From positions 1-64,000 of the forward strand of contig JAETQR010000002.1 in the NCBI GenBank assembly GCA_021770615.1: a DNA stretch of 64,000 nucleotides, read 5' to 3'. Below are positions 54,991-64,000 of this stretch, piece after piece (positions within the stretch are counted from its first letter, which is position 1; each line of letters begins with the position of its first letter). Source of the stretch: Lachnospiraceae bacterium. GTDB lineage: Bacteria > Bacillota_A > Clostridia > Lachnospirales > Lachnospiraceae. The notes under the pieces are model-generated. The model ran no database searches, had not been told where the DNA came from, and was given only the letters and a program-made list of their open reading frames with translations. A program made the translations under genes and the position numbers.

Positions 54991-55040
54991 AAAAAGAGTA
55001 ACGGCGCCAATAAATTTCTTCCGACTGACGCCGTCACTCT
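54991..55040 (-). terminator. Terminator of spoIIID
   Basis: AGAGTGACGGCG pairs with CGCCGTTACTCT and is followed by TTTTTC on the minus strand, one base after the spoIIID stop. Confidence 0.85.
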
Positions 55041-55041
55041 G

Positions 55042-55323
55042 TCAAATCCTCTTATTTTCTCCATGCATATGTTCATGCAGCTGATGATACTTCTCTTTTG
55101 TAGCCATTCCACCCCGGATATGCCTTTCCGATTTGTTTATATCAAGTATTTTTCTCGCCTGTGCCGCCAGCGCCGGATTGATCTGCAACATTCTCTCTGT
55201 GGCATCTTTATGTACCGTGCTTTTTGACACTCCGAATTTCTTCGCCGTCTGTCTGACCGTGGCACCATTTTCCACAATATAATTTCCAATCTCAATGGCA
55301 CGCTGCTCGATATATGATTTCAA
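55042..55323 (-). CDS. spoIIID: Sporulation transcription factor SpoIIID
   Basis: 93 residues, the usual length. MKSYIEQRAIEIGNYIVENGATVRQTAKKFGVSKSTVHKD contains the helix-turn-helix that is highly conserved in spore formers, followed by a basic C-terminal region NKSERHIRGGMATKEKY. It directs the mother-cell programme after engulfment. Own transcription unit between xylanase and rnf. The gap 55324-55453 holds a G-run and no gene. Confidence 0.96.
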   Translation of the reverse strand: MKSYIEQRAIEIGNYIVENGATVRQTAKKFGVSKSTVHKDATERMLQINPALAAQARKILDINKSERHIRGGMATKEKYHQLHEHMHGENKRI

Positions 55324-55453
55324 AAAACTACCCCCTGAATACTCGTTGATTCATTGTATGCAGGGGGGGAGGGAAATATTCAATTTCCCCGGAAATATTC
55401 TGTTTCGCCGGAACATGCTAGAATTCACTTCTATTCGTATGCTACAACCTCAA

Positions 55454-58132
55454 TTATCCGGCTACCTGTGTATTGTAGTCTGACACTGCCTGTATCGCCT
55501 TAAAATACTCTTCTTTTGCCTGCCAGTATTCGCTGAACAAAAGCGGCACTCCGCTTGAACGCCAGGACGTCATATCTCCCGGTCCCCACCACGTTATTCC
55601 CGTGATCTTTGCACCACTGTCCTTTTCTTCTGCAAACATCCGCATCAGGTCGTACCACATCTGTACCTGCTCCGCATGGGTCGTCTCATTCTTTGTATAA
55701 TCTGTCAGGTCGATCTCTGTGATCTGGATCTCGAAACCGGCATCTTTAAACTTTTCAATCGCTCTGGTCTTCACGCCGTCCACTCCCGGATAACCAACAT
55801 CCAGATGGCTCTGCATGCCAATCCCGTCACAGATGATCTCCGCCTCCGGATTTATCTCATCTCTTGTATTAAAATAATTTATCATTGTAATGATCTTACT
55901 TGCTTCCTGGTAAGTATTAAAATCATTAAAAAACAAACCAACTGAATCTGTGAGACCATAATCCTCCCGAATCGAATACGCCAGGGCAAATGCCTCCTTG
56001 ATGTAATATGGTGTCAGGATACCGCTATGCTTTTTACTGGAATATGTGTACTCCGGATAATACACCTCATCCCAGTAAGATTTATGCCCTTCATTATTAT
56101 TATGAAAATACTCATTGGCAATATCCCAGCTATCGATCACCTCTCTGCCGATATAAGTTCCACTTTCATCCTGAAGATCATAGATATGTGTCATGACATT
56201 GCGGATCAGATATTCAAGACGCCCATTCATTACTTCCGGGGATACAAACTTACTTGCACTGTCCGTACTGTAATTTTCCTTGAAAAACCACTGCGGGGAC
56301 TGTGCGTGCCAGATAAACACATGATAACGCATTTTCATTCCATTATCATAAGCTGTCTTAATATAAGAATCGATCGCATCCATATCGATCTCCGGATACT
56401 TTGTATCTTTATAGGGATATTTAAACTTCCCGGTATCCACATAACCCGACGGATTACTGTCTGACAATTTAGGCTGCCAGCCAAGAATATAATCCGGCTT
56501 CATCTCATTTCCCATCGTCAGGCTGTTATACTGGCTCTTTGCAAAGTCCACAATATTTTTGCTGTTTATCTCTCTCCCCTCAATCGCTACTCCTATTTTC
56601 CCGAAAATATCTCCATATGCACTCTTCAGGCTGCTTCCATCCAGTACATTCGACGTCTTTTTCACGTTCAGTGTTATGGAAGTGACCTCGATATAACCGA
56701 TATCGGCACTTGTATTCTGCACAACGAGATTCAGCGGGCCGCCGGAATACTTATCCAGTGACAGTGCCGCCTTATCTGTCGTCCATACTTCCACAAATGG
56801 CATCGTCCAGTCTGTGGTCTCTGTCAGTTTGCAGAGCACCGATCCCTTTCCGCTCGTCGTGATCTGCTTATTTGACGTATCATACATCTTGACAGTAACT
56901 GTGATCCTTTCATACTGACTCAGGTCGACCCCCTCTACATAAGGTGTCAGTTCATAGAAGTTTCCAGCCCATGCACGTCCATAGGACTCCTCATTTTTCC
57001 ATGTCTTATCAGAAATATCGATCACTTTATCTTTTAATGTGCTTCCGACCGCCGTCCCTGTTACGTTCACATCAACATAACAAACTGTGCGTCTGTATTT
57101 CACTGTGTCCTCCGGAACAAAAGTTACGCTGCACGCCTTTACCCCCGTCCCGGCCGGCACTGCTGTCTCATCCGTCCACACAAAAGTTCCTGCAACTGTA
57201 TTCCCCTCTGTATCTTTCGCACTTCCCCCCTGTAATACGGAATTCTTCAGCGCCTGCCCTGCCACGATCGAACCGGCCTCCGGAGCCTCCAGGATAACCC
57301 TTTGCTTCGATACAATGACCGGAATACGGATCCCTGTTATTTTCTCTTCCTCACTGTTCTCCGGTACAAACTCTGCCTCACAGGAGATCTTTCCCTCCTT
57401 TGACATCACCTGTTCCGGATCTGTCCACTGATAACTCCCCGGTACTTCCTCACCGTCACGATCCAGTATGCTTCCACCACGGATTGCAATATTGGACAGA
57501 CTGTCACCAACCGAGGCGCTTTCTGAAAATGGTTTGCGGGAAAGGAAAATACGTTCCTCCTGCCCCGGTGTTTCCGATGGTTCTGTCGGAACTGCCGGAC
57601 TCACATCCGGTGCCCCTGACGGTTCCAAAGACGTGGACGGGCCCGGCATTCCCGATGCGCCCGGCGCTGCGGATGGATTCCAGGATGGTGTGCCGGATAC
57701 ACCTGGTACACCCGGCGTCACAGACGGGGTATCCGGATCATTGTCTTTCCCCGATCCCCCTGTCACTTTGACACGGATCACCATCTTTTTCTTTTTATTC
57801 TGCCTGGATATGATCGATATCTTTGCTGTTCCTTTTTTCTTCGCTTTGATCTTTCCCTTAGAAGATACCGATGCGATCTTTTTGTTTGAAGAAACAAACT
57901 TTACCTTTTTATATTTCTTTTTATTTGGTGTTACCTTAACTTTTACCTTTAACTGAAAACTCTTTCCTTTTTTCAGTGTCAATTTTTTGTTTTTCACATT
58001 TGTTACTTTAACCTGCTTTACCCTCACCCCGGCAGCCGCCTGTGCCAGCTGTGGCATTCCCGCCGTCAGCACGGAAACAGTTATTGCCATCGCCAGGATC
58101 AATGACAATACATTTTTCAAATTACGTTTCAT
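55454..58132 (-). CDS. Secreted endo-1,4-beta-xylanase (GH10) with Ig-like and CBM22-like domains
   Basis: 892 residues. Signal peptide (1-33), a lysine-rich Big_2 domain (about 38-124), a Pro/Ser/Thr linker (about 128-190), two Ig-like beta repeats (about 195-360), a CBM22-like region (about 365-495), and the GH10 barrel (about 500-890). Catalytic acid/base Glu674 is in SWDIANEYF and the nucleophile Glu806 in EIQITEIDL; WWGPGDMTSWR is the conserved substrate block. It hydrolyses xylan outside the cell. The ATG at 58132 follows GGAGG at a rather long distance. A KKKKM-rich Ig-like domain is shared in style with the left-edge protein. Confidence 0.93.
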   Translation of the reverse strand: MKRNLKNVLSLILAMAITVSVLTAGMPQLAQAAAGVRVKQVKVTNVKNKKLTLKKGKSFQLKVKVKVTPNKKKYKKVKFVSSNKKIASVSSKGKIKAKKKGTAKISIISRQNKKKKMVIRVKVTGGSGKDNDPDTPSVTPGVPGVSGTPSWNPSAAPGASGMPGPSTSLEPSGAPDVSPAVPTEPSETPGQEERIFLSRKPFSESASVGDSLSNIAIRGGSILDRDGEEVPGSYQWTDPEQVMSKEGKISCEAEFVPENSEEEKITGIRIPVIVSKQRVILEAPEAGSIVAGQALKNSVLQGGSAKDTEGNTVAGTFVWTDETAVPAGTGVKACSVTFVPEDTVKYRRTVCYVDVNVTGTAVGSTLKDKVIDISDKTWKNEESYGRAWAGNFYELTPYVEGVDLSQYERITVTVKMYDTSNKQITTSGKGSVLCKLTETTDWTMPFVEVWTTDKAALSLDKYSGGPLNLVVQNTSADIGYIEVTSITLNVKKTSNVLDGSSLKSAYGDIFGKIGVAIEGREINSKNIVDFAKSQYNSLTMGNEMKPDYILGWQPKLSDSNPSGYVDTGKFKYPYKDTKYPEIDMDAIDSYIKTAYDNGMKMRYHVFIWHAQSPQWFFKENYSTDSASKFVSPEVMNGRLEYLIRNVMTHIYDLQDESGTYIGREVIDSWDIANEYFHNNNEGHKSYWDEVYYPEYTYSSKKHSGILTPYYIKEAFALAYSIREDYGLTDSVGLFFNDFNTYQEASKIITMINYFNTRDEINPEAEIICDGIGMQSHLDVGYPGVDGVKTRAIEKFKDAGFEIQITEIDLTDYTKNETTHAEQVQMWYDLMRMFAEEKDSGAKITGITWWGPGDMTSWRSSGVPLLFSEYWQAKEEYFKAIQAVSDYNTQVAG

Positions 58133-58210
58133 AATAACACATTGCCTCCTTTCATCTGTCGCACGATCTCTTTCGTCCATTGACAAATCTGATACTTTGG
58201 GATTACTTTA

Positions 58211-58239
58211 ATAATACAACGGATTTTCGGGCATGACAA
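58211..58239 (-). promoter_or_regulatory. Promoter of the xylanase gene
   Basis: TTGTCA and TATTAT with a 17-base spacer on the minus strand. Confidence 0.6.
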
Positions 58240-58292
58240 TGATATTATACGCAAAGCGATTGATCTATCTGGCATTTTAAACAAAGCTTTTC

Positions 58293-60983
58293 CTACTCAG
58301 AAGCAATAAAAATATTCCTGAGATAAAACAGCACCGGAATCACAAATAAAACAATGATAAATATAGTGAAGACCGCAGCAAACACAGCATAAGCCACATG
58401 GCCCGCTATATACGCCGTCTTTTCTGTTTTAATCTCTTTTTTTCTCCTGACTGCCACTAATGTGGTCAGCAGGATCAGCGTAACAGCGGATAAAATCCCT
58501 CCTGTCGTCCGTCCCGGCGCCACATAACTCAGTTTGATCTCATTCTTTCCCGCTTCTACAGGTATTGACAGCATCCCGTCCATATTCCCGATGCCCTCAA
58601 CCTTTTTTCCATTTACTTTGCACTCCCAGCCCTCATTATATGAAACCGGCAGAAAAACATTTGACTTCGTCACATGATCCAGTTCAAGACTGAGTCCCTC
58701 TCTTTTCTGTTCCAGTGATTTGATCTCAGGATTCTGACTCTTTACAAGTTCAATGCCCCTTTGGAAGACGTTCATATCTAATACGCCCAAATGAATTCCG
58801 GCATTTCCACTAAACACCACATTTATCTGCTCATTCCGGAAGCATCCGAGACAGATCAGCCCATTTCCAAAGTCAGCCGGATACTGCTGATTAGTAACAG
58901 AAAAGGACGACGGTATCACAACCGGTTCTCCGTTTACCGTTATACTGACCGGATTTTCCCCACTGTTCGTCCCATAAAAATACAGAACTTTTTCCTCATC
59001 TCCTATTTCCATCTCAAACGCATTACTGCGGATCTGATCCGATACATCCTCAATGAGCATCTCCCCGCTTCCGGTCACTGCTGCAAACAGCTCATTCTGT
59101 GTCTCAAACTTGTCCTCTCTGGGTGAAAGATCGGATATATCCGTATTGATAGCAAAAGGAAGTTCAAACTTATTTTTATACATCTCTAATTCATTTGAAT
59201 TACCGGTCTCCACATCCCCGCAGTACTCATACAGCTCATCCGGAAGTCCATCTCCAAGATAATATTTTGTATTGAACAACGTATCTGTAAACACCGTTCC
59301 GCCGGTATCCAGAAGCTGGGTCCAGTTTACCGAATAGCCGAGCGCCGAAAACACCGGCTGCAGGGACTGATCGATCACGTGCCAGTAATTCGAGATCGCC
59401 TCTTCTCCGAGCACCAGAGAATATTCGATATGATCCACCTGATAATCTGTATTTTTTATCCGTTCAAAATCATCCGGCGTCTCCTCCATACTCATAGCCA
59501 CATGATTCGCCGCATCCAGATATTCTGCCGAAAACACCGTAGCGTTATCTTTATTTGGCGCAAAACTCATAACCGACGTACACATGATCTCGACACATAA
59601 CAACGCAAAAACAAGTCCTTTTGCCCTCGACTTTAATATATACCAGTATACACTAAGAAACATGAGTCCGGTCACAATGCACAGGAAACCATCCCCTAAT
59701 TCCGAATATACTGCATTTCCACAATATACGGTATAGATTTTATGAAAGATCCAGCCGGATAAAAGTACGGCAGCCGCCAACACTCCGATCACTACTTTTT
59801 TTCTGAGCCAGCTGACTGTGCTCATAATACTGTCTTTATTCTCCTGATATAATACGACCGCAAGATCGATCAAAACAAACGAAATAATATAGATAAAACG
59901 CACCGGCCAGCTCGCCCTGCTCCCACCATGCCATAATGTTTCAATCCCTGAGACAAGAACGGAAAGGATCATACATGCGATAACAAAGATACGTCCTTTA
60001 TGTCTTTTTATACTTTCTGCAACCGTGTCTTTCCCGTGTAACAGAAAAAATACGATACCCGAGCATGGCAAAGCAAGGTTCACAAACATCCGCTCGATCG
60101 TTTTCCAGTCATACAGTCTCCAACTGCTCCGGATCGCTGTCATATACGTATTCAGAAAATTATCACCCGTATTCCTTGATGTCTCTGACACGCAGATCAG
60201 CGCCGGTATGCTCACGACAGCACTTAATAAGAGCGCCGCTCCAACCGATACACCAAGCCACAGGGCACACCGCCTCTTCTCTTCCCTGTCCTCCAGATTC
60301 CAGAAAATCCTTGCGCCACATGACAGGAATAAAAACATCAATGTAATGCAGGCTGTATACACGTTTACGATCATGCACAGCGCAAATATAACGATAAAAA
60401 ACTTGCACCCTTTTTTGTCAAAGATCCGGTCGAGCCCGATCATAAGAAGCGGAAGCAAAAAAGCAATATCCATCACGAGCATGATCTGGAAATGGACAAG
60501 CGTGGCAGCGCCAAACGCATACAGGATACCACCCGCAATATGCACGCTGTTCTTTACATCATATTTCCTGAGGTAAAAATACATGGAAAATGCGATCGCT
60601 ATCATTTTCAGTATCAAAAAAATGTTTACAAAGTCGACTAAATTTTCTCTTGCTGATAAAAACAAGAACAGATTTAACGGACTCAGGAACGCTCCCAGCG
60701 AAGAAGCACCGGATATATTTATTCCAAATGCTGAATTCCATGTAAAAAACGGACTCGCTTTTCCATGCAGAACATCCCAGACATAATACATCCCCGCCGG
60801 TATCGTCTGCTGAACCATATCTCCCCGGGCGATCGTCGCATCCCCAAAAGGATATATGCCATTTACCATATAAGCAACAAGAACAACTACACTGATGACC
60901 AATGCGATAATGGACAGGTCTATGATCCGTTCCTTCCTATTTACAATCAGTGAAGACCAGTTAAACTTTTTTTTCGTTCCCAT
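58293..60983 (-). CDS. YfhO-family membrane protein
   Basis: 896 residues. About 12 helices in the first 470 residues with the family motif GDATIARGDMVQQTIP (about 47-62), which holds the acidic residues of the first outside loop, then an outside domain of about 350 residues with beta structure, and a final helix pair. YfhO proteins are GT-C-like glycosyltransferases linked to glycolipid or teichoic-acid sugar transfer; the exact reaction here is unknown. It is divergent from fabF across a giant palindrome. Confidence 0.87.
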   Translation of the reverse strand: MGTKKKFNWSSLIVNRKERIIDLSIIALVISVVVLVAYMVNGIYPFGDATIARGDMVQQTIPAGMYYVWDVLHGKASPFFTWNSAFGINISGASSLGAFLSPLNLFLFLSARENLVDFVNIFLILKMIAIAFSMYFYLRKYDVKNSVHIAGGILYAFGAATLVHFQIMLVMDIAFLLPLLMIGLDRIFDKKGCKFFIVIFALCMIVNVYTACITLMFLFLSCGARIFWNLEDREEKRRCALWLGVSVGAALLLSAVVSIPALICVSETSRNTGDNFLNTYMTAIRSSWRLYDWKTIERMFVNLALPCSGIVFFLLHGKDTVAESIKRHKGRIFVIACMILSVLVSGIETLWHGGSRASWPVRFIYIISFVLIDLAVVLYQENKDSIMSTVSWLRKKVVIGVLAAAVLLSGWIFHKIYTVYCGNAVYSELGDGFLCIVTGLMFLSVYWYILKSRAKGLVFALLCVEIMCTSVMSFAPNKDNATVFSAEYLDAANHVAMSMEETPDDFERIKNTDYQVDHIEYSLVLGEEAISNYWHVIDQSLQPVFSALGYSVNWTQLLDTGGTVFTDTLFNTKYYLGDGLPDELYEYCGDVETGNSNELEMYKNKFELPFAINTDISDLSPREDKFETQNELFAAVTGSGEMLIEDVSDQIRSNAFEMEIGDEEKVLYFYGTNSGENPVSITVNGEPVVIPSSFSVTNQQYPADFGNGLICLGCFRNEQINVVFSGNAGIHLGVLDMNVFQRGIELVKSQNPEIKSLEQKREGLSLELDHVTKSNVFLPVSYNEGWECKVNGKKVEGIGNMDGMLSIPVEAGKNEIKLSYVAPGRTTGGILSAVTLILLTTLVAVRRKKEIKTEKTAYIAGHVAYAVFAAVFTIFIIVLFVIPVLFYLRNIFIASE

Positions 60984-61009
60984 TATTTCTCTCCTATCTG
61001 TCCTGGATT

Positions 61010-61270
61010 CGTAATATCATGATACCGGGGGCAAAAGCCCTTTTTATCAAAGAGTCTGGCAATATGCACAAAAAACAATAAGATGAGCAGCATTATGCAC
61101 AATGAAACTGAGACTCAGAGAATCGTGGAAGCCTTTGCTGAACACGATTCCCACGTTTGAGGCTCAGTGGAATGGTTCGTGCATCCGGCTGCGAAGATAT
61201 TGTTTTTTGTGCATATTGCCAATACATGAAAAAACAAAGGGCTTTTGCCCCCGGCATCATATCATTTGGG
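61010..61270. repeat. Giant nested palindrome in a divergent promoter region
   Basis: CCGGGGGCAAAAGCCCTTT (61025-61043) is exactly mirrored at 61236-61254. Inside, GGCAATATGCACAAAAAACA pairs with its complement near 61200-61220, and then a central part with ACTGAG/CTCAGT-type pairing and CGTGGGAATCGTG/CACGATTCCCACG. Pairing extends outwards to about 61010 and 61270. It is not followed by a gene end, since YfhO and fabF both start beside it. With the fabF leader it fills the gap 60984-61438. Confidence 0.82.
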
Positions 61271-61438
61271 TAAGACACCTTTTGACCCAACATCATTTTA
61301 CAACAAACCCCCGTCAGTTGAAAAGGGTTTTTTATCTCTTGACCGGATTTTCTTCTTTATGATACAATCAAAAGGGTTTTCCCTTTGAAGAATCAGCCTG
61401 GCAGATCCCGGGTTTTTATAGAAAGGATACATAATATT

Positions 61439-62674
61439 ATGAAAGAAAATTTAGTGATAACCGGTATGGGTGCTGTCACCCCGATCGGGATCGGCGTAGA
61501 AAATTACTGGAACAATCTGATCGCAGGAAAATGCGGTGTCGGACGCATCACACGTTTTGACCCGGAGGATTCTCCGGTAAAGATCGCCGCTCAGGTTAAA
61601 GATTTTAACCCGGATGACTTTATGAGTAAAAAACAAAGCCGGGAAATGGATCTTTTTATGCAGTATGGCTATGCTGCCTCGGAAGAAGCCCTCACTGACG
61701 CCGGAATAAAAGAAGACACCGTGCCCGCAGAACGTATGGGTATCGTCGTGGGAACCGCCATGGCAGGTGTCTCCATCATATCAGAAACACAGGACGGTCT
61801 GAGCACCGGTGCACATAAAAAAGTAAGTCCGCGTTTTGTGCCGAAATTCATCGGCAACATTGCTGCTGCCCAGATTGCGATCGCAAAGGGCTATCGCGGG
61901 CCAAGCCTCACCGTGAGCACTGCCTGCTCCTCTGGCGCAGACGCCATTGGAACCGCTGCCATGCTGCTTTTGGCCGGAGAGGCCGATGCAATCCTCGCCG
62001 TAGGAGCAGAAGCAAGTCTTTGCCCGGTCGTAGTCGCAGGCCTTGCATCCGCTCATGCGCTCAGCACAAACAATGAAAATCCACAGACAGCAAGTCGTCC
62101 CTTTGATAAGACCAGAGACGGTTTTGTATTCGGAGAGGGCGGAGGAGCCGTCCTGCTTGAAACCGAAGAACATGCAAAAAAACGTGGGGCTGATATAAAA
62201 GCAAGGCTTCTTGGGTTTGCCAACTGTACAGACGGGTATCATGTCACGGCCCCTCATCCGGATGGGATCGGAGCGATTGCATGTATGGCAGACGCCATAA
62301 AAAAAGCCGGTATCTCCACAAATGATATCGACTACATAAACACTCACGGAACTTCCACTCCGATGGGCGACACGATTGAGACAAATGCCATTAAGACTTT
62401 ATTTGGCCCACATGCTTATGAGATGGCTGTCACCTCTACCAAGGGCGCTACCGGCCACATGATGGGCGCCGGCGGCATCACCGAGACGATCGCCTGTATC
62501 AAAGCAGTACAGGAAGGAATCATCCCTCCCACACTGAACTTAAACACCCCGGATGAAGAATGCGACTTAAATTATGTGCCAAACAAGGCAGTCCAGCGGG
62601 AAGTCAAATATGCAATGACCAATGCGTTTGGTTTTGGCGGACAAAATTCAAGCCTGATCGTAGGAACCCCATGA
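61439..62674 (+). CDS. fabF: Beta-ketoacyl-ACP synthase II
   Basis: 411 residues; elongates acyl-ACP in fatty acid synthesis. The catalytic triad is visible: Cys in SLTVSTACSSGADAIG, His in INTHGTSTPMGD and His in TKGATGHMMGAGG. Full length and normal. The ATG at 61439 matches the family start (ENLVITGMGAVTPIG). Stands apart from a fab cluster and leads a two-gene unit with the methyltransferase. Confidence 0.95.
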   Translation: MKENLVITGMGAVTPIGIGVENYWNNLIAGKCGVGRITRFDPEDSPVKIAAQVKDFNPDDFMSKKQSREMDLFMQYGYAASEEALTDAGIKEDTVPAERMGIVVGTAMAGVSIISETQDGLSTGAHKKVSPRFVPKFIGNIAAAQIAIAKGYRGPSLTVSTACSSGADAIGTAAMLLLAGEADAILAVGAEASLCPVVVAGLASAHALSTNNENPQTASRPFDKTRDGFVFGEGGGAVLLETEEHAKKRGADIKARLLGFANCTDGYHVTAPHPDGIGAIACMADAIKKAGISTNDIDYINTHGTSTPMGDTIETNAIKTLFGPHAYEMAVTSTKGATGHMMGAGGITETIACIKAVQEGIIPPTLNLNTPDEECDLNYVPNKAVQREVKYAMTNAFGFGGQNSSLIVGTP

Positions 62675-63411
62675 ATACTCTGAAAAAACTGATCACAGAG
62701 TCCTCCCATCTGAGTGATGAGGCCCTTGCCCAAAAAGCAGATTCACTTCTGCATATTCACACGGAAGAAATCCAGACGGACGGGAAGGATACCTTTCATT
62801 TCCACCGGTATGAGCCAACACCTTACCGGGTTTTACAGATTCTTTTTGATCATCTGGATATCCGCGAAACGGATACCCTGTTAGATTATGGCAGCGGTCT
62901 CGGCCGATCAGCTTTTTATGCAAATTACTTGTTTCAATGCCGGGGAATCGGCATAGAACAGTCAGAAGAATTTCACCGCATGGCACTAAAAAACCGGAAC
63001 GGATACCGGGGGATATACCGGGATCGTCTTTGCTTTATCCATGCATCGGCAGAAGAATATGATCTTCCTGGCGAAGTAAATTACATTTACTGCTTCAATC
63101 CGTTTTCTACGGCCATCTTCCGATCTGTCATGACAAAGATTGAGACGTCCTTTGAACAGCGTGAACGCGACATCACACTTATACTATACTATCCGGAAGA
63201 CGACACCATCTTTTATATCGAGAGGCATACTCCTTTTCAGCTTCTCTGTGAGATCCCCGTCCCTGATCTGATCGAAAAGGATCGTAGGGAGCGTTTCTGT
63301 CTGTACCGCCTTTGTGCCTCAGGCGAAACTTCTATAGAGTCAAATACCCCGCGGCAGTCGCCAAATGGACATGCAAGCATGTCCGCTTGGCTCGTTGCTT
63401 CGCGAGAATAA
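62671..63411 (+). CDS. SAM-dependent methyltransferase with repeat-derived tail
   Basis: 246 residues. Class I methyltransferase fold: LLDYGSGLGRSAFYANYLF (motif I, about 69-87), GIGIEQSEEFHRMAL (motif II) and NYIYCFNPFSTAIF (motif IV-like). Substrate unknown. The ATG overlaps the fabF stop (ATGA), so translation is coupled. The last about 30 residues (from SGETSIESN) do not belong to the fold: they are encoded by a hairpin-rich segment with GGACATGC/GCATGTCC, so the natural end was probably near CLYRLC. Confidence 0.8.
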   Translation: MNTLKKLITESSHLSDEALAQKADSLLHIHTEEIQTDGKDTFHFHRYEPTPYRVLQILFDHLDIRETDTLLDYGSGLGRSAFYANYLFQCRGIGIEQSEEFHRMALKNRNGYRGIYRDRLCFIHASAEEYDLPGEVNYIYCFNPFSTAIFRSVMTKIETSFEQRERDITLILYYPEDDTIFYIERHTPFQLLCEIPVPDLIEKDRRERFCLYRLCASGETSIESNTPRQSPNGHASMSAWLVASRE

Positions 63412-63412
63412 A
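63330..63412 (+). repeat. Palindromic repeat translated as the methyltransferase tail
   Basis: GCCAAATGGACATGC and GCATGTCCGCTTGGC form a strong stem with a 2-base loop, after GCGGCAGTCGCC, and the segment ends at GCGAGAATAA. It supplies the stop codon of the methyltransferase. Confidence 0.7.
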
Positions 63413-63516
63413 TGACCGATGATTTTTTTACAAAACCATTGCGAATTTAGGAATTTTGCATTATACTGTTAGTAGGCCGTTGATACACGGGCAGAGAAAC
63501 GAAAGGGAGTGAAGAT

Positions 63517-63729
63517 GTGTACAATGAAGAATTATTCCGGAAAATGCTGATGACTTTTGATCACAAGTACGAATCTTCTACTGTATTTTATGACAATCTT
63601 CCATATATAAGGGATTATGATCTGTGCAACTGGACTCCGCTTCGTCTTATGAGCGGAAACATCATAAAATTTTATCAGTATAAACTTGATAAACCCGTCA
63701 TCATACAGACCGATCCGGACGGCATGTAA
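63517..63729 (+). CDS. Hypothetical protein, 70 residues
   Basis: GTG start eight bases after GGGAG. The product has no signal peptide or helix pair and reads as a small soluble protein with many Tyr and Asp residues (FYDNLPYIRDYDLCNW). I do not recognise a family. It is followed by a good terminator, so it is probably a real single-gene unit. Confidence 0.6.
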   Translation: MYNEELFRKMLMTFDHKYESSTVFYDNLPYIRDYDLCNWTPLRLMSGNIIKFYQYKLDKPVIIQTDPDGM

Positions 63730-63749
63730 TATTTATTTTTGAATATGAT

Positions 63750-63795
63750 AAGAGTATCCACATGCTCCTGTAATGGAGCCGGGATACTCTTTTTT
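63750..63795 (+). terminator. Terminator after the 70-residue gene
   Basis: AGAGTATCC pairs with GGGATACTCT, inner GCTCC/GGAGC, followed by TTTTT. Confidence 0.82.
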
Positions 63796-63845
63796 ATCAA
63801 TAATGCTGGATCTTCGTTGTTACCAGACATTAACATAGCTCTGTA

Positions 63846-64000
63846 TTAATCAAAAATTTTTTCCAGTTCACTGATTATCTCATGATCAAATCCCGTTTCC
63901 GGACAGATAATCTCCTCACCGTCCACCGGCTCATAACCAAGCGGGCCATAGTAGAATTTTTTTGTCATGATGCACTGCTTTCCTTCCAAATCCGTAACTC
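63846..64000 (-). CDS. Partial CDS, C-terminal 51 codons of an unrecognised protein
   Basis: The minus frame enters from the right edge and reads VTDLEGKQCIMTKKFYYGPL, then YEPVDGEEIICPETGFDHE and ends ISELEKIFD. One Cys in ICPETGFD might belong to a metal site. No family is recognised. A short gene starting at the internal ATG cannot be excluded, but no ribosome site precedes it. Confidence 0.5.
   Translation of the reverse strand, partial: VTDLEGKQCIMTKKFYYGPLGYEPVDGEEIICPETGFDHEIISELEKIFD

Noticed and set aside
61093..61296. Minus-strand frame inside the giant palindrome
   Set aside because: Arises from the palindrome; no ribosome site and no homology to any known fold.

Overview
The window is a chromosomal segment of a spore-forming, anaerobic gut-type Firmicute, most likely a member of the Lachnospiraceae. 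This is inferred from sigH and spoIIID, a threonine T-box ahead of thrS, low-to-medium GC with AGGAGG-type ribosome sites, a six-gene Rnf complex, a GH10 xylanase with Ig-like domains, and DUF4190/DUF2752/YfhO membrane proteins. No species can be named from the sequence alone. Almost everything lies on the minus strand; mrnC, the DUF2752 gene and the fabF block are the exceptions.

Layout, left to right. (1) 0-5.8 kb: the 5' part of a secreted Ig-like protein, mrnC, a P-type cation ATPase, tRNA-Thr, sigH and rlmB. A palindromic element with an 11-bp target duplication sits exactly on the sigH stop codon. (2) 5.8-13.8 kb: housekeeping genes (GNAT, ispF, tRNA-Met, tRNA-Val, yfcE, rdgB, an rRNA methylase, fba, an amidase, tRNA-Leu), a candidate structured RNA near 10.9 kb and an Asn/Ser-rich mini-protein. 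(3) 13.8-15.1 kb: a HEPN/MNT toxin-antitoxin pair followed by two very large nested palindromes. (4) 15-18.3 kb: an Ig-like M14 carboxypeptidase and the infC-rpmI-rplT operon, whose infC appears to start at AUC. (5) 18.3-23.2 kb: two paralogous M56 (BlaR1-like) sensors flanking one BlaI repressor, with operators inside the promoter. (6) 23.3-30.8 kb: DUF2752 with an in-frame hairpin insertion, two DUF4190 genes separated by a hairpin cluster, T-box-thrS, a solitary flagellin, RelBE-type genes, a flavodoxin-fold reductase and a membrane gene broken by one TGA.

(7) 30.9-43.6 kb: the complete F1Fo ATP synthase operon, whose c subunit carries the residues of Na+-type rings, then proC, rpiB, a catalytically dead YwlE-like phosphatase, the threonylcarbamoyl-AMP synthase, cwlD and a GH18 protein. 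(8) 44.0-49.4 kb: an AT-rich restriction-modification island with two C5-cytosine methylases, Vsr, a probable BsaWI-like endonuclease, a DUF262 protein and a HEPN protein, bounded on both sides by members of the palindromic family. (9) 49.7-54.9 kb: rnfCDGEAB. (10) 55.0-64 kb: spoIIID, a GH10 xylanase, YfhO, a giant palindrome in a divergent promoter region, fabF with a SAM methyltransferase, and two small or partial genes.

The most unusual signal is not a protein. It is a set of large nested palindromes and dense hairpin clusters that occupy gene ends, supply terminators, mirror the last codons of atpB and atpD, and in two cases are translated as part of a protein. Two copies share a conserved core but have different outer stems that remain self-complementary, which suggests selection on structure or an unusual copying mechanism. 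Functionally, the Rnf complex and the ATP synthase would form one ion circuit, and the c-subunit motif suggests that the ion is Na+.
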